A model generated the notes under the pieces. That model did not search any database. It was given only the letters and a program-made list of their open reading frames with translations, and was not told the origin of the DNA. A DNA stretch of 64,000 nt from an uncultured Pelagibacteraceae bacterium (GTDB taxonomy: Bacteria > Pseudomonadota > Alphaproteobacteria > Pelagibacterales > Pelagibacteraceae). A program made the position numbers and the translations under genes. How positions within the stretch are numbered: the first letter of the stretch is position 1; every line of letters starts with the position of its first letter. Below, piece by piece: positions 1 through 8,889 of this stretch. The DNA lies in contig CACPCX010000001.1 of the NCBI GenBank assembly GCA_902632545.1, forward strand, positions 1 through 64,000, given 5' to 3'.

Positions 1-1034
1 TTGTTAGTTAAAAAAGTTAAAGCCGAACCATCTTTTCCAGCTCTACCAGTTCTTCCTATTCGATGAATATAATCCTCAGGTACTTGTGGAAGATCATAAT
101 TAATTACATGTTTTATAACTGGTATATCTAATCCACGCGCAGCTACATCAGTCGCAACTAAAATTCTACTGTTACCATTTCTAAATCCTCTAATTACCCG
201 GTCTCTTTTACTTTGTCTTAGATTTCCGTGAATAGCATCAGCTTTATGCCCATCATATTTTAATCGCTTAACTATTTTATCAGCACCATGTTTAGTCTTC
301 ACAAAAACTAAAATAGAACCACCTCTTTCAACTAACTGATTAATTAGTTCATGATATTTTTTATCAGGTGTAATTTGAAAAGTTTCTTGTTTAATTTTTT
401 CAATTGGTGTTGATAAAGATCCAACTGAAACTCTTTCAGGATTATTAAGATATTTTTGTGAAATTTTTAAAATATTTTCAGGTAAAGTAGCTGAAAATAA
501 TAATGTTTGATGTTTTTTTGGTACAAATTTTAAAATTAATTCTATTTGTGGAGTAAAACCCATGTCTAACATTCGATCAGTTTCATCTAGAACTAGATAA
601 TTTACTTTTGATAGATTTAAACTTTTACGCTTAATGTGATCATTAATTCTTCCCGGCGTTCCAACTATAATTCTTGCTCTTTTATTTAATTGTCTTAGTT
701 GTTTTTGCATACTCTCGCCACCAATTAAAAGGGCATTCCCAATTCCTATTTCTCTAACATTCAGCTTTAAAACTGTTTCCATTACTTGTGTTGCAAGTTC
801 TCTTGTTGGACAAATAATTAGTGCCATCGCTTGTTTGTCCTTAAGAAGTTTATTAATCATTGGAATAGTAAACGCTAAGGTTTTACCAGTACCTGTTTGT
901 GCGGTACCTAGAACATCTTTTCCTTCTAAACTAATTGGTATCGATTGACTTTGGATAGGTGTTGGAACCTTAAACTCAGCTAATTCGATTGATCTTTTTA
1001 GTTTATTTTCGATATTGAGATCAGAGAAATTCAT
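1..1034 (-). CDS. rhlE: DEAD-box RNA helicase, RhlE type (partial, C-terminus outside window)
   Basis: ATP-dependent RNA helicase expected to remodel rRNA or mRNA structures in the cytoplasm. Reading leftwards from ATG at 1034, 344 codons are present and the frame runs off the window start, so only the C-terminal tail is missing. Visible motifs in order: Q-motif region PTPIQSQSIP near residue 25, Walker A AQTGTGKT (45-52), PTRELA, the motif II tetrad DETD near 150 (instead of DEAD), SAT, ARGLD and HRIGRTGRAG. The two RecA-like domains are therefore almost complete. The RhlE assignment rests on overall resemblance; other DEAD-box paralogues are possible. It stands apart from yajQ, which is transcribed in the same direction about 80 nt upstream. 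Confidence 0.9.
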   Translation of the reverse strand, partial: MNFSDLNIENKLKRSIELAEFKVPTPIQSQSIPISLEGKDVLGTAQTGTGKTLAFTIPMINKLLKDKQAMALIICPTRELATQVMETVLKLNVREIGIGNALLIGGESMQKQLRQLNKRARIIVGTPGRINDHIKRKSLNLSKVNYLVLDETDRMLDMGFTPQIELILKFVPKKHQTLLFSATLPENILKISQKYLNNPERVSVGSLSTPIEKIKQETFQITPDKKYHELINQLVERGGSILVFVKTKHGADKIVKRLKYDGHKADAIHGNLRQSKRDRVIRGFRNGNSRILVATDVAARGLDIPVIKHVINYDLPQVPEDYIHRIGRTGRAGKDGSALTFLTN

Positions 1035-1117
1035 TATTTTAGGAAAGATATATATTTAAGTAATTGAGTGTCTGCTTATATCTTTTTTTAGTAAATACAA
1101 TAAATAGTTTGAGAGTA

Positions 1118-1603
1118 TTAATCTCTAAAGTTTACAAAATCTATCGGTAGCCCAATATCAATTGCTTTGATAGCTGCCATAGCTTCTTGAAGATCATCTT
1201 TCTTCTTGCCATCTACTCTTAATTCATCACCTTGAATTTTAATTTGAATTTTAAGTTTAAGCTTTTTTATATCAGCAATCACTTTTTTTGCATTTTCCTG
1301 ACTTATACCTTCTTTTAATTCACTAACTTGTCTAATTGATCCTCCTGAAGCTCCTTCAGAACTTTTAACCTCTAAAACTCTCGGATCTACTTTTCGTCTA
1401 ACCAAATGGGTTAGCAATAATTCATTTACTTGCTTTAATTTTAATTCATCAGGTGCATTGGTAGTGACAGTTTGATCTTTTCGTTCTATAGATATGTTAA
1501 GTCCTTTAAAATCATATCTATTATCAATTTCTCTAAGGCAATTTGCTAAAGCATTATCAAATTCTTGATAGTTAATTTTACTAATTACATCAAAAGAAGG
1601 CAT
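1118..1603 (-). CDS. yajQ: YajQ family nucleotide-binding protein
   Basis: Member of the YajQ/UPF0234 family, small cytosolic proteins with two ferredoxin-like folds reported to bind nucleotides (cyclic-di-GMP in some species). The N-terminus MPSFDVISK is the family signature and the 161-residue length fits. An in-frame ATG 13 codons further upstream (1642) exists, but those residues (MFKFKTLILYNNY) do not look like the family, so I chose the ATG at 1603. The conserved RYDFKG segment is present near residue 30. It lies between the rhlE-like gene and the divergent rseP. Confidence 0.9.
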   Translation of the reverse strand: MPSFDVISKINYQEFDNALANCLREIDNRYDFKGLNISIERKDQTVTTNAPDELKLKQVNELLLTHLVRRKVDPRVLEVKSSEGASGGSIRQVSELKEGISQENAKKVIADIKKLKLKIQIKIQGDELRVDGKKKDDLQEAMAAIKAIDIGLPIDFVNFRD

Positions 1604-1711
1604 ATAATTATTATACAGTATTAATGTTTTAAATTTAAACAAAAATAAAGCGTCAAAAAATAAGGCAATTTTGCTTATTGAGTAAATCTTAAATTAAAAT
1701 ATATTGAAACA

Positions 1712-2824
1712 ATGCTTAGTTATATAATCCCATTTTTAATCCTAATCTTAGTGGTTGTATTTATTCATGAGTATGGACACTATTATTTTGCTAGAAGATA
1801 TGGAGTAGGGGTTACAGATTTTTCAATAGGTTTTGGTAAAGAATTGTTTGGCTGGAATGACAAATATGGCACTAGGTGGAAAGTATGTGCAATTCCTTTA
1901 GGTGGATATGTTAAATTTTTTGGAGATAGGAATGTTTACTCTCAGGCCGATCATCAAGAAATTTTAGAAAAATATAATGAAGAGGAAAGGGAAAAATTAT
2001 TTATTTTAAAACCTTTATATCAGAGAGTTTTAATTGTATTTGGTGGCCCATTAGCTAATTTTTTATTAGCGTTAGTAATTTTTTTTTCAATATATACATT
2101 TATAGGAAAAGATTTTACTCCTGCGGTTATAAATGAAGTCCAAGAAGATAGTCCAGCAATGGTAGGAGGGCTAAAATCTGAAGATATAATTTTAGAAATA
2201 GATGGTAATGAAGTTAAAAGCATTATGGAGGTTTCTAAGTTTATCACAATGTCTACTGGTGATTTTATAGACTTTAAAGTTAAGCGTTCTTATGATGAAT
2301 TAATATTAAAAGTTAAACCCAATATTGTTGAAGGTGATGATGGATTGGGAAACAAAATTAATAAAAGAATGGTTGGTATTAAGCTTGGTGCCTACAATAA
2401 TAAAGTTAACCATGTTAAATTAGGACCTGCTCAAGCTTTATATCACGCAGGTTATGAAGTTTATTTTGTAAGTGTTTCTTCACTTAAATACATAGGAGGA
2501 ATGATTTTAGGTAAAGCAGATACTTCTCAATTAGGAGGTCCAATTAGAATTGCAAAAATTTCAGGACAAGTTGCAACCTTTGGAGTCTTGGCATTCATTA
2601 GTATGATGGCCTATATTTCAATAAGTTTAGGACTTATTAATCTATTTCCAATACCAATGTTAGATGGAGGACACTTAATGTTTTACGCATTTGAGAAAGT
2701 TTTAGGCCGACCTTTATCTCAAAAAACTCAAGAAGGTTTTTTTCGAATCGGTCTGTTTTTGTTGCTATCATTGATGTTTTTCACCACATTTAATGATCTA
2801 AAAGACCTAGGTTTATTTAGATAA
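1712..2824 (+). CDS. rseP: RIP metalloprotease RseP (site-2 protease)
   Basis: Intramembrane zinc protease that cleaves anti-sigma factors and residual signal peptides in the inner membrane. The active-site HExxH motif (HEYGH, residues about 19-23) lies in the first membrane segment, a PDZ domain occupies roughly residues 120-210, and the second catalytic motif MLDGGH sits near residue 315 before the last membrane helices. The 370-residue length is normal for the single-PDZ alphaproteobacterial type. In many proteobacteria rseP sits between dxr and bamA; here neither neighbour is present and the gene stands alone before hup. Confidence 0.94.
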   Translation: MLSYIIPFLILILVVVFIHEYGHYYFARRYGVGVTDFSIGFGKELFGWNDKYGTRWKVCAIPLGGYVKFFGDRNVYSQADHQEILEKYNEEEREKLFILKPLYQRVLIVFGGPLANFLLALVIFFSIYTFIGKDFTPAVINEVQEDSPAMVGGLKSEDIILEIDGNEVKSIMEVSKFITMSTGDFIDFKVKRSYDELILKVKPNIVEGDDGLGNKINKRMVGIKLGAYNNKVNHVKLGPAQALYHAGYEVYFVSVSSLKYIGGMILGKADTSQLGGPIRIAKISGQVATFGVLAFISMMAYISISLGLINLFPIPMLDGGHLMFYAFEKVLGRPLSQKTQEGFFRIGLFLLLSLMFFTTFNDLKDLGLFR

Positions 2825-2981
2825 TTCACATTTTAAAACGTTTAAAAAAGTCAATAAACCCAACGTTAATTTAAGTTTTTACAATATATTGTGTGTTTTA
2901 AAATAATAAACACTAAAAAAAAGCTTGATTTATCAACGTTTATGACAAGTATAAACATCAACCAACAAAACCGGAGCTAAA

Positions 2982-3257
2982 ATGAACAAAAAACAACTAA
3001 TTGCTAAGCTTTCTGGCTCATTAAATTTGAGCAAAGCAGATGCTGAGCGAACTTTTGATACAATTACCAACACTATTTTAGATGCTCTAAAAGGAGATGA
3101 CTCAGTTAAGATCGCTGGATTTGGTACGTACAAAGTTGCGAAGCGAAAAGCAAGAGTTGGAAGAAATCCAAGAACAGGTGAGCAGATTCAGATTGCTGCT
3201 TCTCAAAAAGTAAAATTCTTACCAGCTAAAGCTTTAAAAGAAGTATTTAACAGATAA
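2982..3257 (+). CDS. hupB: HU family DNA-binding protein
   Basis: Small histone-like protein of 91 residues that bends and compacts DNA as a dimer. The N-terminal MNKKQLIAKLSGSLNLSK helix and the HU signature GFGTYKVAKRKARVGRNP (about residues 47-64), followed by the DNA-grasping arm, are complete. A GGAG ribosome-binding site lies 6 nt before ATG at 2982. The gene is monocistronic: 157 nt separate it from rseP and a strong hairpin terminator follows its stop codon. HU and IHF subunits are closely related; the alpha/beta naming is tentative. Confidence 0.92.
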   Translation: MNKKQLIAKLSGSLNLSKADAERTFDTITNTILDALKGDDSVKIAGFGTYKVAKRKARVGRNPRTGEQIQIAASQKVKFLPAKALKEVFNR

Positions 3258-3264
3258 TTTTTTT

Positions 3265-3306
3265 TAAACAGCCCTGACGTCTTAAAAACACGTTCAGGGC
3301 TGTTTC
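3265..3306 (+). terminator. Rho-independent terminator after hup
   Basis: A near-perfect inverted repeat (AAACAGCCCTGACG paired with CGTTCAGGGCTGTTT, one unpaired base) separated by about 11 nt lies 8 nt after the hup stop codon. It is one of the few GC-rich stretches in the region, as expected for a real hairpin. A short T tract follows. Confidence 0.85.
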
Positions 3307-3395
3307 TATATGCAAAAACTGCATAGCCAATTTTCCATATAAACGTTTCTAATTAAAATTTTAAAAAATATAAGCACTTCATAACGGAGGAGATT

Positions 3396-4697
3396 ATGAA
3401 TAAATTTTTTAAAAAAATAAATTTAATTTTATTATCATTTATCGCTATGATCAGTTTTACAACAGTGGTGAATGCTGAGACCACTATTTCACCAGAGGGT
3501 CAATATATTTTCAATACACTTGGATTTTATATAGGTGGTGTTTTGGTAGCGTTTATGGCTGCTGGATTTTGCATGTTAGAGAGCGGACTTGTAACAACAA
3601 AAAGTGTTTCGACTATCGCAGCAAAAAATATAGGTAAATTTGCTATATGCTCACTTGTTTTTTTCTTTTTTGGATACAATATGGCTTATGGAATACCCGA
3701 GGGAGGATATATTGGATCCTTTTTAATGTGGGGTGATTCTTTAAGTTTGGATACTGGATACTCAGATCATTCTGATTGGTTTTTCCAAACAATGTTTGTA
3801 TGCGCAACTGTTTCAATTGTATCAGGTGCAGTAGCAGAAAGAATTAAGATTTGGCCATTTTTCATTTTTGCCTTTTTAATGTCTGGCTTTATTTATCCAA
3901 TTTCAATGGGTTGGCAGTGGGGTGGAGGTTGGTTAGCAACTTCTGGCTTCTCTGATTTCGCAGGTTCGACTTTAGTCCATGCTTGTGGTGGAGCAGCAGC
4001 TTTAGCCGGTGTTATGGTTTTAGGTGCTAGAGATGGAAGATTTACTAAATCAGGAGAGCCTAAAACTTTAGAACCATTTGCAGCTTCAAGTATACCTCTA
4101 GTAACTCTTGGAACATTTTTGCTTTGGTTTGGGTGGTTTGGTTTTAATGGTTTTAGTCAATTAGCAATGGGTACTTTTGATGATGTAAACGCAATAAGTA
4201 AAATTGCAGTTAACACCCACTTAGCTGGTGCAGCTGGCACTGTATCTGCAGCTGTAGTATCAAGATTATTAGGTGGAAAAACAGATATAATAATGATGCT
4301 TAACGGAGCGCTTGCAGGTCTAGTTGCCATTACTGCAGAACCTTTAACTCCGTCACCATTACTAGCAATTGTTATAGGTTCAATAGGAGCTATTATTATG
4401 TATTTTGGTACAAAGTTTTTAGAAGCAAGACGTCTGGACGATGTTGTTGGCGCTATTCCAGTGCATATGTTTGCAGGAATTTTTGGAACTCTTATAGTTC
4501 CAATAAGTAATTCAGACACAAATTTTGGAACCCAATTTACTGGAGTAATTTCAGTTTGTTTATTTAGTTTTGTTCTATCTTATATAATTTTTAAAATTAT
4601 GAAGGCTACCATAGGTTTAAGAATTAGTTCTGGAGCAGAAAAACTTGGAACAGATGTTGCTGAAATAGGTGTGAGAGCTTACGCGATAAGAGACTAA
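3396..4697 (+). CDS. amt: ammonium transporter Amt
   Basis: Inner-membrane ammonium channel/transporter of the Amt/Rh family, 433 residues, with an N-terminal signal-like hydrophobic stretch ending near VNAETT and about eleven membrane helices. The first pore histidine is in STLVHACGGAAAL (about residue 200) and the second in GAIPVHMFAGIFGTL (about residue 352), matching the twin-His pore. A strong ribosome-binding site (GGAGGAG) precedes the ATG at 3396. No PII (glnK) gene is linked, unlike the common glnK-amtB pair. It is followed by a hairpin terminator shared with bcp. Confidence 0.95.
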   Translation: MNKFFKKINLILLSFIAMISFTTVVNAETTISPEGQYIFNTLGFYIGGVLVAFMAAGFCMLESGLVTTKSVSTIAAKNIGKFAICSLVFFFFGYNMAYGIPEGGYIGSFLMWGDSLSLDTGYSDHSDWFFQTMFVCATVSIVSGAVAERIKIWPFFIFAFLMSGFIYPISMGWQWGGGWLATSGFSDFAGSTLVHACGGAAALAGVMVLGARDGRFTKSGEPKTLEPFAASSIPLVTLGTFLLWFGWFGFNGFSQLAMGTFDDVNAISKIAVNTHLAGAAGTVSAAVVSRLLGGKTDIIMMLNGALAGLVAITAEPLTPSPLLAIVIGSIGAIIMYFGTKFLEARRLDDVVGAIPVHMFAGIFGTLIVPISNSDTNFGTQFTGVISVCLFSFVLSYIIFKIMKATIGLRISSGAEKLGTDVAEIGVRAYAIRD

Positions 4698-4717
4698 ACA
4701 TTTCTCTCTCATTAGTT

Positions 4718-4747
4718 TAAAGCCCCTTAGAAATAAGGGGCTTTTTT
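4718..4747. terminator. bidirectional terminator between amt and bcp
   Basis: A perfect stem AAAGCCCCTTA/TAAGGGGCTTT closes on a GAAA-type tetraloop, with T-rich sequence downstream on the + strand and A-rich sequence upstream, so it can terminate both the rightward amt transcript and the leftward bcp transcript. It overlaps the last codon of bcp. Confidence 0.88.
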
Positions 4748-5216
4748 ATTTTATTGATAAATTACTGAGTGTTTTCAATACCTCTTTAGCGTGATCTTTT
4801 ACTTTAACATTTTCCCAAACTTTTATTATTTTGCCCTTTTTATTTATTAGAAAAGTTGTTCTTCTTATCCCCATAAATTCACGCCCCATAAACTTTTTTT
4901 TCCCCCATACCTTATATTTCTTTAGAACTTTCAAGTCTTCATCAGCTAGTAAATCAAATTTGATTTTATATTTTTCTCTGAATTTATCGTGACTTTTTAA
5001 ATTATCTTTTGAAATACCTAAAATTTCACAATTCAATTTCTTAAATTGTGGCAATAATTTATTAAAATCTACTGTTTCAATTGTACATCCAGGCGTATCA
5101 TCTTTTGGATAGAAATATAAAACTACAAAATTTCCCAATGAGTCTTTTAATGAAAATTCTTTTTTATTTGTTGAAGAAAGTTTAAAGGTGGGAGCTAAAT
5201 TATTTTCCTTAAACAT
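4746..5216 (-). CDS. bcp: thioredoxin-dependent peroxiredoxin (BCP/PrxQ)
   Basis: Reduces hydrogen peroxide and organic peroxides through a peroxidatic cysteine. The 156-residue protein shows the family order: APTFKL near the N-terminus, YFYPKDDTPGCT with the peroxidatic Cys near residue 44, and GREFMGIRRTTFLI towards the end. The usual resolving Cys five residues after the peroxidatic one is absent (TPGCTIETVDF); another Cys lies near residue 73 (KLNCEILGIS). It may thus act as a 1-Cys type enzyme or use a different disulfide. Convergent with amt across a shared terminator. Confidence 0.9.
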   Translation of the reverse strand: MFKENNLAPTFKLSSTNKKEFSLKDSLGNFVVLYFYPKDDTPGCTIETVDFNKLLPQFKKLNCEILGISKDNLKSHDKFREKYKIKFDLLADEDLKVLKKYKVWGKKKFMGREFMGIRRTTFLINKKGKIIKVWENVKVKDHAKEVLKTLSNLSIK

Positions 5217-5292
5217 TATAAATACTCTATTTTGTTGATTTTGGTTATGAAGTATCTATTTTTAAGATATACAGATTTTAAAATCAATAAAT

Positions 5293-5994
5293 ATGAAAAC
5301 AGTAATTTTAGCAGGTGGATATGGAACAAGATTGGCTGAGTATACAGATAAAATTCCTAAACCGATGGTTCAAATTGGCAATAAACCTATACTAAGTCAC
5401 ATAATGAATTTTTATCAGTCTTATGGATATGATGAATTTATAATTGCTGCTGGTTACAAAAAAAATGTCATAACAGATTACTATAGAAACTCTAAAGAGT
5501 TTAAAAATTTGACTATTGTGGACACTGGCGAAAATACAATGACAGGTGGAAGAATTTTAAGATTAAAATCATACTTTGATAAGAATGAAAATTTTTTTAT
5601 GACTTATGGAGATGGTTTATGTTCAATTAATTTAGATAGTTTAATTCAATTTCATTTAAAACATAAAAAGATTGCATCAGTTACAGCTGTTCACCCTCCA
5701 GTAAGATTTGGCGAATTGGAAATTAAAGGAGATGATGTAACTAAATTTGAAGAAAAACCACAAGCTAGTGCTGGATGGATCAATGGAGGATATTTTGTAT
5801 TGAACTCGAAAGTTTTTGATTATATCGATAACGATCAAACTTTATTTGAAAAAGAACCGATGACAAGTCTATGCAATGACAATAATCTTAAAGCTTTTAA
5901 GCATGAGAATTTTTGGAAATGCATGGATACAATTAGAGACAAAATAGATTTAGAAAAAATTTTAAATACGCAGGGCCCAATATGGAAAAAATGA
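5293..5994 (+). CDS. rfbF: glucose-1-phosphate cytidylyltransferase
   Basis: Makes CDP-glucose from CTP and glucose-1-phosphate, the entry step to CDP-linked deoxysugars of surface polysaccharides. The N-terminus MKTVILAGGYGTRLAEYT is the nucleotidyltransferase signature; YGDGL near residue 110 supplies the metal-binding Asp, and FEEKPQASAGWINGGYF is typical of RfbF. At 233 residues it is about 20 shorter than usual, mostly at the C-terminus. It is followed by a CDP-glucose dehydratase through an ATGA overlap, which strongly supports CDP-glucose as product. Confidence 0.92.
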   Translation: MKTVILAGGYGTRLAEYTDKIPKPMVQIGNKPILSHIMNFYQSYGYDEFIIAAGYKKNVITDYYRNSKEFKNLTIVDTGENTMTGGRILRLKSYFDKNENFFMTYGDGLCSINLDSLIQFHLKHKKIASVTAVHPPVRFGELEIKGDDVTKFEEKPQASAGWINGGYFVLNSKVFDYIDNDQTLFEKEPMTSLCNDNNLKAFKHENFWKCMDTIRDKIDLEKILNTQGPIWKK

Positions 5995-7055
5995 ATAATT
6001 TTTATAAAAACAAAAAAATTCTTGTTACAGGAGCAACAGGATTTAAAGGTTCGTGGTTATGTTGTTGGCTTTTACATATGGGAGCAAAAGTCTATGGAAC
6101 AGGTTATAGTCCCAATCAAAATAAAAATTTATTTTATCAATTAAAACTTAACAAAAAAATAAAGTTAGGAATATTTGATATCAGAGATAAAAAGAGATTA
6201 GATAAATTTATACTAAAATCTAAACCTTCAATTATTTTTCATTTAGCTGCACAACCTTTGATTATTGAATCGTATCTTAAACCTCATAAAACAATTGATG
6301 TAAATGTTGGGGGTACACTTAATATTTTAGAAGCATCAAAAAATTATGCGTTTGTTAAATCAGTTGTAATGATTACATCTGACAAATGTTATGAAAACGT
6401 TGGTAAACTTACGAGATATAAAGAAGACGATGTGCTAGGGGGTATTGATCCTTATAGCGCATCTAAATCCTCATCTGAATTAATTATTAGAGCATATCGA
6501 GAAAGTTTTTTTAAAGATAAAAGAAAGTGTGGTATTTCTAGTGCTAGAGCAGGAAATGTTATAGGTGGAGGCGATTGGTCAGCTAATAGGTTAATACCTG
6601 ACGGTATCAGATCCCTTTTAAAGGGTAAGTCAATATATTTAAGAAATCCAAACTTTAATAGACCTTGGCAACACGTACTAGAACCCTTGAGAGGCTATTT
6701 AATATTAGCTAAGAAACAATTTATAAATCCAAAAAAATTCTCTGATGCTTGGAATTTTGGAACAAAAAATAATTCAGTAAAAAGTGTAAAGGAAATAGTA
6801 GAATATATGATTACTTTTTGGGGTAACGGAAAGATTAGATACAATAAAAAAGTTAAATATTATGAACAAAAAAATTTACAGTTAGATATTAAAAAAGCTA
6901 AAAAAAATTTAGGTTGGTATCCAACTTATTCAGTTAAAAATGGAGTAAAAATTACCACAGAATGGTATAAAGATGTATTTAAAAATAATAAAGACCCATT
7001 TAAAGTTACTATAAGTCAAATCTTAGAATATATGCATGAAAATAATTGGCGTTAA
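5991..7055 (+). CDS. rfbG: CDP-glucose 4,6-dehydratase
   Basis: Extended SDR enzyme converting CDP-glucose to CDP-4-dehydro-6-deoxyglucose. Rossmann motif GATGFKGSW near residue 15 and the catalytic YSASK (Tyr/Lys) near residue 158 are present, as is ITSDKCYENVG typical of this family. Two in-frame ATGs exist (5982 and 5991); I chose 5991 because it overlaps the rfbF stop as ATGA, the normal coupled arrangement, giving 354 residues. Second gene of the rfbF-rfbG-epimerase cassette. Confidence 0.93.
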   Translation: MNNFYKNKKILVTGATGFKGSWLCCWLLHMGAKVYGTGYSPNQNKNLFYQLKLNKKIKLGIFDIRDKKRLDKFILKSKPSIIFHLAAQPLIIESYLKPHKTIDVNVGGTLNILEASKNYAFVKSVVMITSDKCYENVGKLTRYKEDDVLGGIDPYSASKSSSELIIRAYRESFFKDKRKCGISSARAGNVIGGGDWSANRLIPDGIRSLLKGKSIYLRNPNFNRPWQHVLEPLRGYLILAKKQFINPKKFSDAWNFGTKNNSVKSVKEIVEYMITFWGNGKIRYNKKVKYYEQKNLQLDIKKAKKNLGWYPTYSVKNGVKITTEWYKDVFKNNKDPFKVTISQILEYMHENNWR

Positions 7056-7464
7056 AAAATTTAAACAAAGTATATTTAAAAATTCAAAAGGTGATCTGCT
7101 AAAATTTGTTTCCAAAAAAAATAATTTTTTTAAATCATTTGGTGAAGTATATTTCAACGAGATAAAATATAGTAAAATAAAAGGTTGGATTCTTCATAAA
7201 AAAAATCAATGTATTTTTACTACTGTTTATGGTGAGGTAATTTTTAGGTTATATGATGCAAGAAAAAAATCTAAGAGTTTTGAATGTGAAGAACTAATTA
7301 CCTTAAGTAAATCTAAAGACAATATTTTGATAGTGCCACCAGGGGTATGGTTTTCGTTTACTACAAAGAAAAAAAAATCAGTAATTGCAAATTTAATTAA
7401 TAATCCTCATTCTGATAATGAGTCCATCAAGTCTAAAGAAATAAATGGATATTTTATCAAATGA
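7036..7464 (+). CDS. RmlC-like sugar epimerase (cupin)
   Basis: A 142-residue cupin resembling dTDP-4-dehydrorhamnose 3,5-epimerase. The core KGWILHKKNQCIFTTVYG with a catalytic-type His near residue 54, the FRLYD strand and IVPPGVWFSF fit the RmlC jelly-roll. It overlaps the end of rfbG by 20 nt, so its likely substrate is the CDP-4-dehydro-6-deoxy sugar made by RfbG rather than a dTDP sugar; this is inferred from context only. The RfbH dehydrase that usually leads to 3,6-dideoxy sugars is not adjacent. The epimerase type (3-, 5- or 3,5-) cannot be told from sequence alone. Confidence 0.72.
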   Translation: MKIIGVKKFKQSIFKNSKGDLLKFVSKKNNFFKSFGEVYFNEIKYSKIKGWILHKKNQCIFTTVYGEVIFRLYDARKKSKSFECEELITLSKSKDNILIVPPGVWFSFTTKKKKSVIANLINNPHSDNESIKSKEINGYFIK

Positions 7465-7468
7465 AAAA

Positions 7469-8449
7469 TTATTTTTTCCAATCATTCTTTAAATCAATAA
7501 ATGGGGATATGCCAAAAATTGAATTAGCATTTGCCATATGAATAGATAACGATGGTATTGGTGAGATACATATTTCTTTTTTACAAATTTCGTTAAGATG
7601 CTTTTCAATTGGATCATTTTGATCTTTACAAGTTAATATAAAGTTATTCCAGTAATCATTTAAAATTTTATTACTGGTCATGAAACTGCAAAGTATCTTG
7701 TCTAGTGTTTGCCAATGTCTATGACTGCCAGCTAAAATATTTGTATGTCTTTCTTTCATATATAAGTATGGATAATCTGAAGGAACCATTATTAATTCTT
7801 TTTTTAATTGTGATGATATTCTTTCGTAAGTCATGATCATTTCTTCTATCATGGTTTCTTTGTGCAAGTAGTCGTCCTCTAAAAATAATACTAGATCATC
7901 TTTGTTTTCTTTCCCAACTTTAAAACATTTTAATAAACTACTTAAATTTCCAAAAATATCTTTATTATAATCTAAATTAATTTCGTCTTTAAATTCATTT
8001 TTATCAAAAGATATTACTTTAGTTTTAAAATTTAATTTTGATAAAATTTCATTAAATTTTTGATTAATAGTCTCAGAATTGCTTTGGTCTATAAGTGTAA
8101 GATTTATTTTAAAATGCTGATATTTTTTATTAAATGAATTTATTGTTATAACAAGTGATTTTAATGACTTTAAGATATAATCTAACTTATCTTCGTTAAA
8201 TATTCTTTTTTTATTTTGATCAGATATATGAATGTTTGAATTTGTTCTGACAATAATTCCTAAAGATTTTATTTTTCTTGTTATTTTAACCTCACCTAAC
8301 GGAACGACAATAGATTTTTGATTAAGGGAACTGAGATTATTGAAAGTTTTATTTTCTAATGATGGAAAGGAAAATTCATTTTGGTCAATAATTTCAAATC
8401 CAAAAATTCTGTTTAACTTGATTAGTATTTTTTTTAATATTTTTTTCAC
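7469..8449 (-). CDS. putative glycosyltransferase (GT-A-like)
   Basis: 326 residues, starting at a GTG. The C-terminal half holds DDLVLFLEDDYLH near residue 190, which looks like the DxD metal/nucleotide-sugar site of GT-A glycosyltransferases, followed by an AGSHRHWQTLDK segment and SIHMANANSIFG near the end. The first 70 residues are poorly conserved looking. It converges on the CDP-sugar cassette (4 nt from the epimerase stop), which fits a role in surface polysaccharide assembly. No close family could be recalled, so the donor and acceptor are unknown. Confidence 0.5.
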   Translation of the reverse strand: MKKILKKILIKLNRIFGFEIIDQNEFSFPSLENKTFNNLSSLNQKSIVVPLGEVKITRKIKSLGIIVRTNSNIHISDQNKKRIFNEDKLDYILKSLKSLVITINSFNKKYQHFKINLTLIDQSNSETINQKFNEILSKLNFKTKVISFDKNEFKDEINLDYNKDIFGNLSSLLKCFKVGKENKDDLVLFLEDDYLHKETMIEEMIMTYERISSQLKKELIMVPSDYPYLYMKERHTNILAGSHRHWQTLDKILCSFMTSNKILNDYWNNFILTCKDQNDPIEKHLNEICKKEICISPIPSLSIHMANANSIFGISPFIDLKNDWKK

Positions 8450-8505
8450 TATTTTAAATGTTATTTTATTTGGAAATTAATATAAATTACTATATTTAAA
8501 TATCT

Positions 8506-8889
8506 ATGGCTATTAAATCACTCCAAACATTAATATCTGAGGTCATGAGTCAAATAAAAACTATTTCAACAGATGAGGCTTATGAAATGTTTCAAAATGA
8601 AAATTGTAATCTTATAGATATACGAGAAATTAATGAATTAGAAAATAGTGGTAAAGTCGAGGGTGCAAATCATATTCCAAGAGGCATGCTTGAAGTATAT
8701 TTAGATCCTAATAGCTCAATATTTGAAAATGGAAAAATAGACCAAAATAAAGAATTTGTTTTATTTTGTGCAGGAGGAGTAAGGTCAGCTTTAGCTGTAA
8801 AATCATTGAAAGATATGGGATACCAAAAAGTATCACATATTGATGGTGGGTTTGGATCTATAGCAAGCAGCAAATTTAAAATAATTTAA
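8506..8889 (+). CDS. rhodanese-like domain protein
   Basis: Single rhodanese domain, 127 residues. The active-site loop CAGGVRS (Cys near residue 89) is intact, as are IDIREINELENSGKVEGANHIP and the terminal HIDGGFG. Rhodaneses carry persulfide sulfur; partner unknown. An internal ATG at codon 14 (8545) could be the true start because the domain proper begins after it. The stop overlaps the convergent isomerase-like gene by 4 nt. Confidence 0.85.
   Translation: MAIKSLQTLISEVMSQIKTISTDEAYEMFQNENCNLIDIREINELENSGKVEGANHIPRGMLEVYLDPNSSIFENGKIDQNKEFVLFCAGGVRSALAVKSLKDMGYQKVSHIDGGFGSIASSKFKII

Noticed and set aside
1604..1642. 13-codon N-terminal extension of yajQ
   Set aside because: Family members begin at MPSFD; the extension is unlike the family.
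2881..2892. 12-bp palindrome ACAATATATTGT between rseP and hup
   Set aside because: Perfect but short and A+T-only; expected by chance in such DNA and not at a clear operator position.
2925..2955. TTGATT ... TATAAA as a hup promoter
   Set aside because: The spacer is 19 bp, too long for confidence, and several other A+T-rich combinations are equally good.
4157..4519. Minus-strand ORF inside amt
   Set aside because: Shadow frame of the transporter gene.
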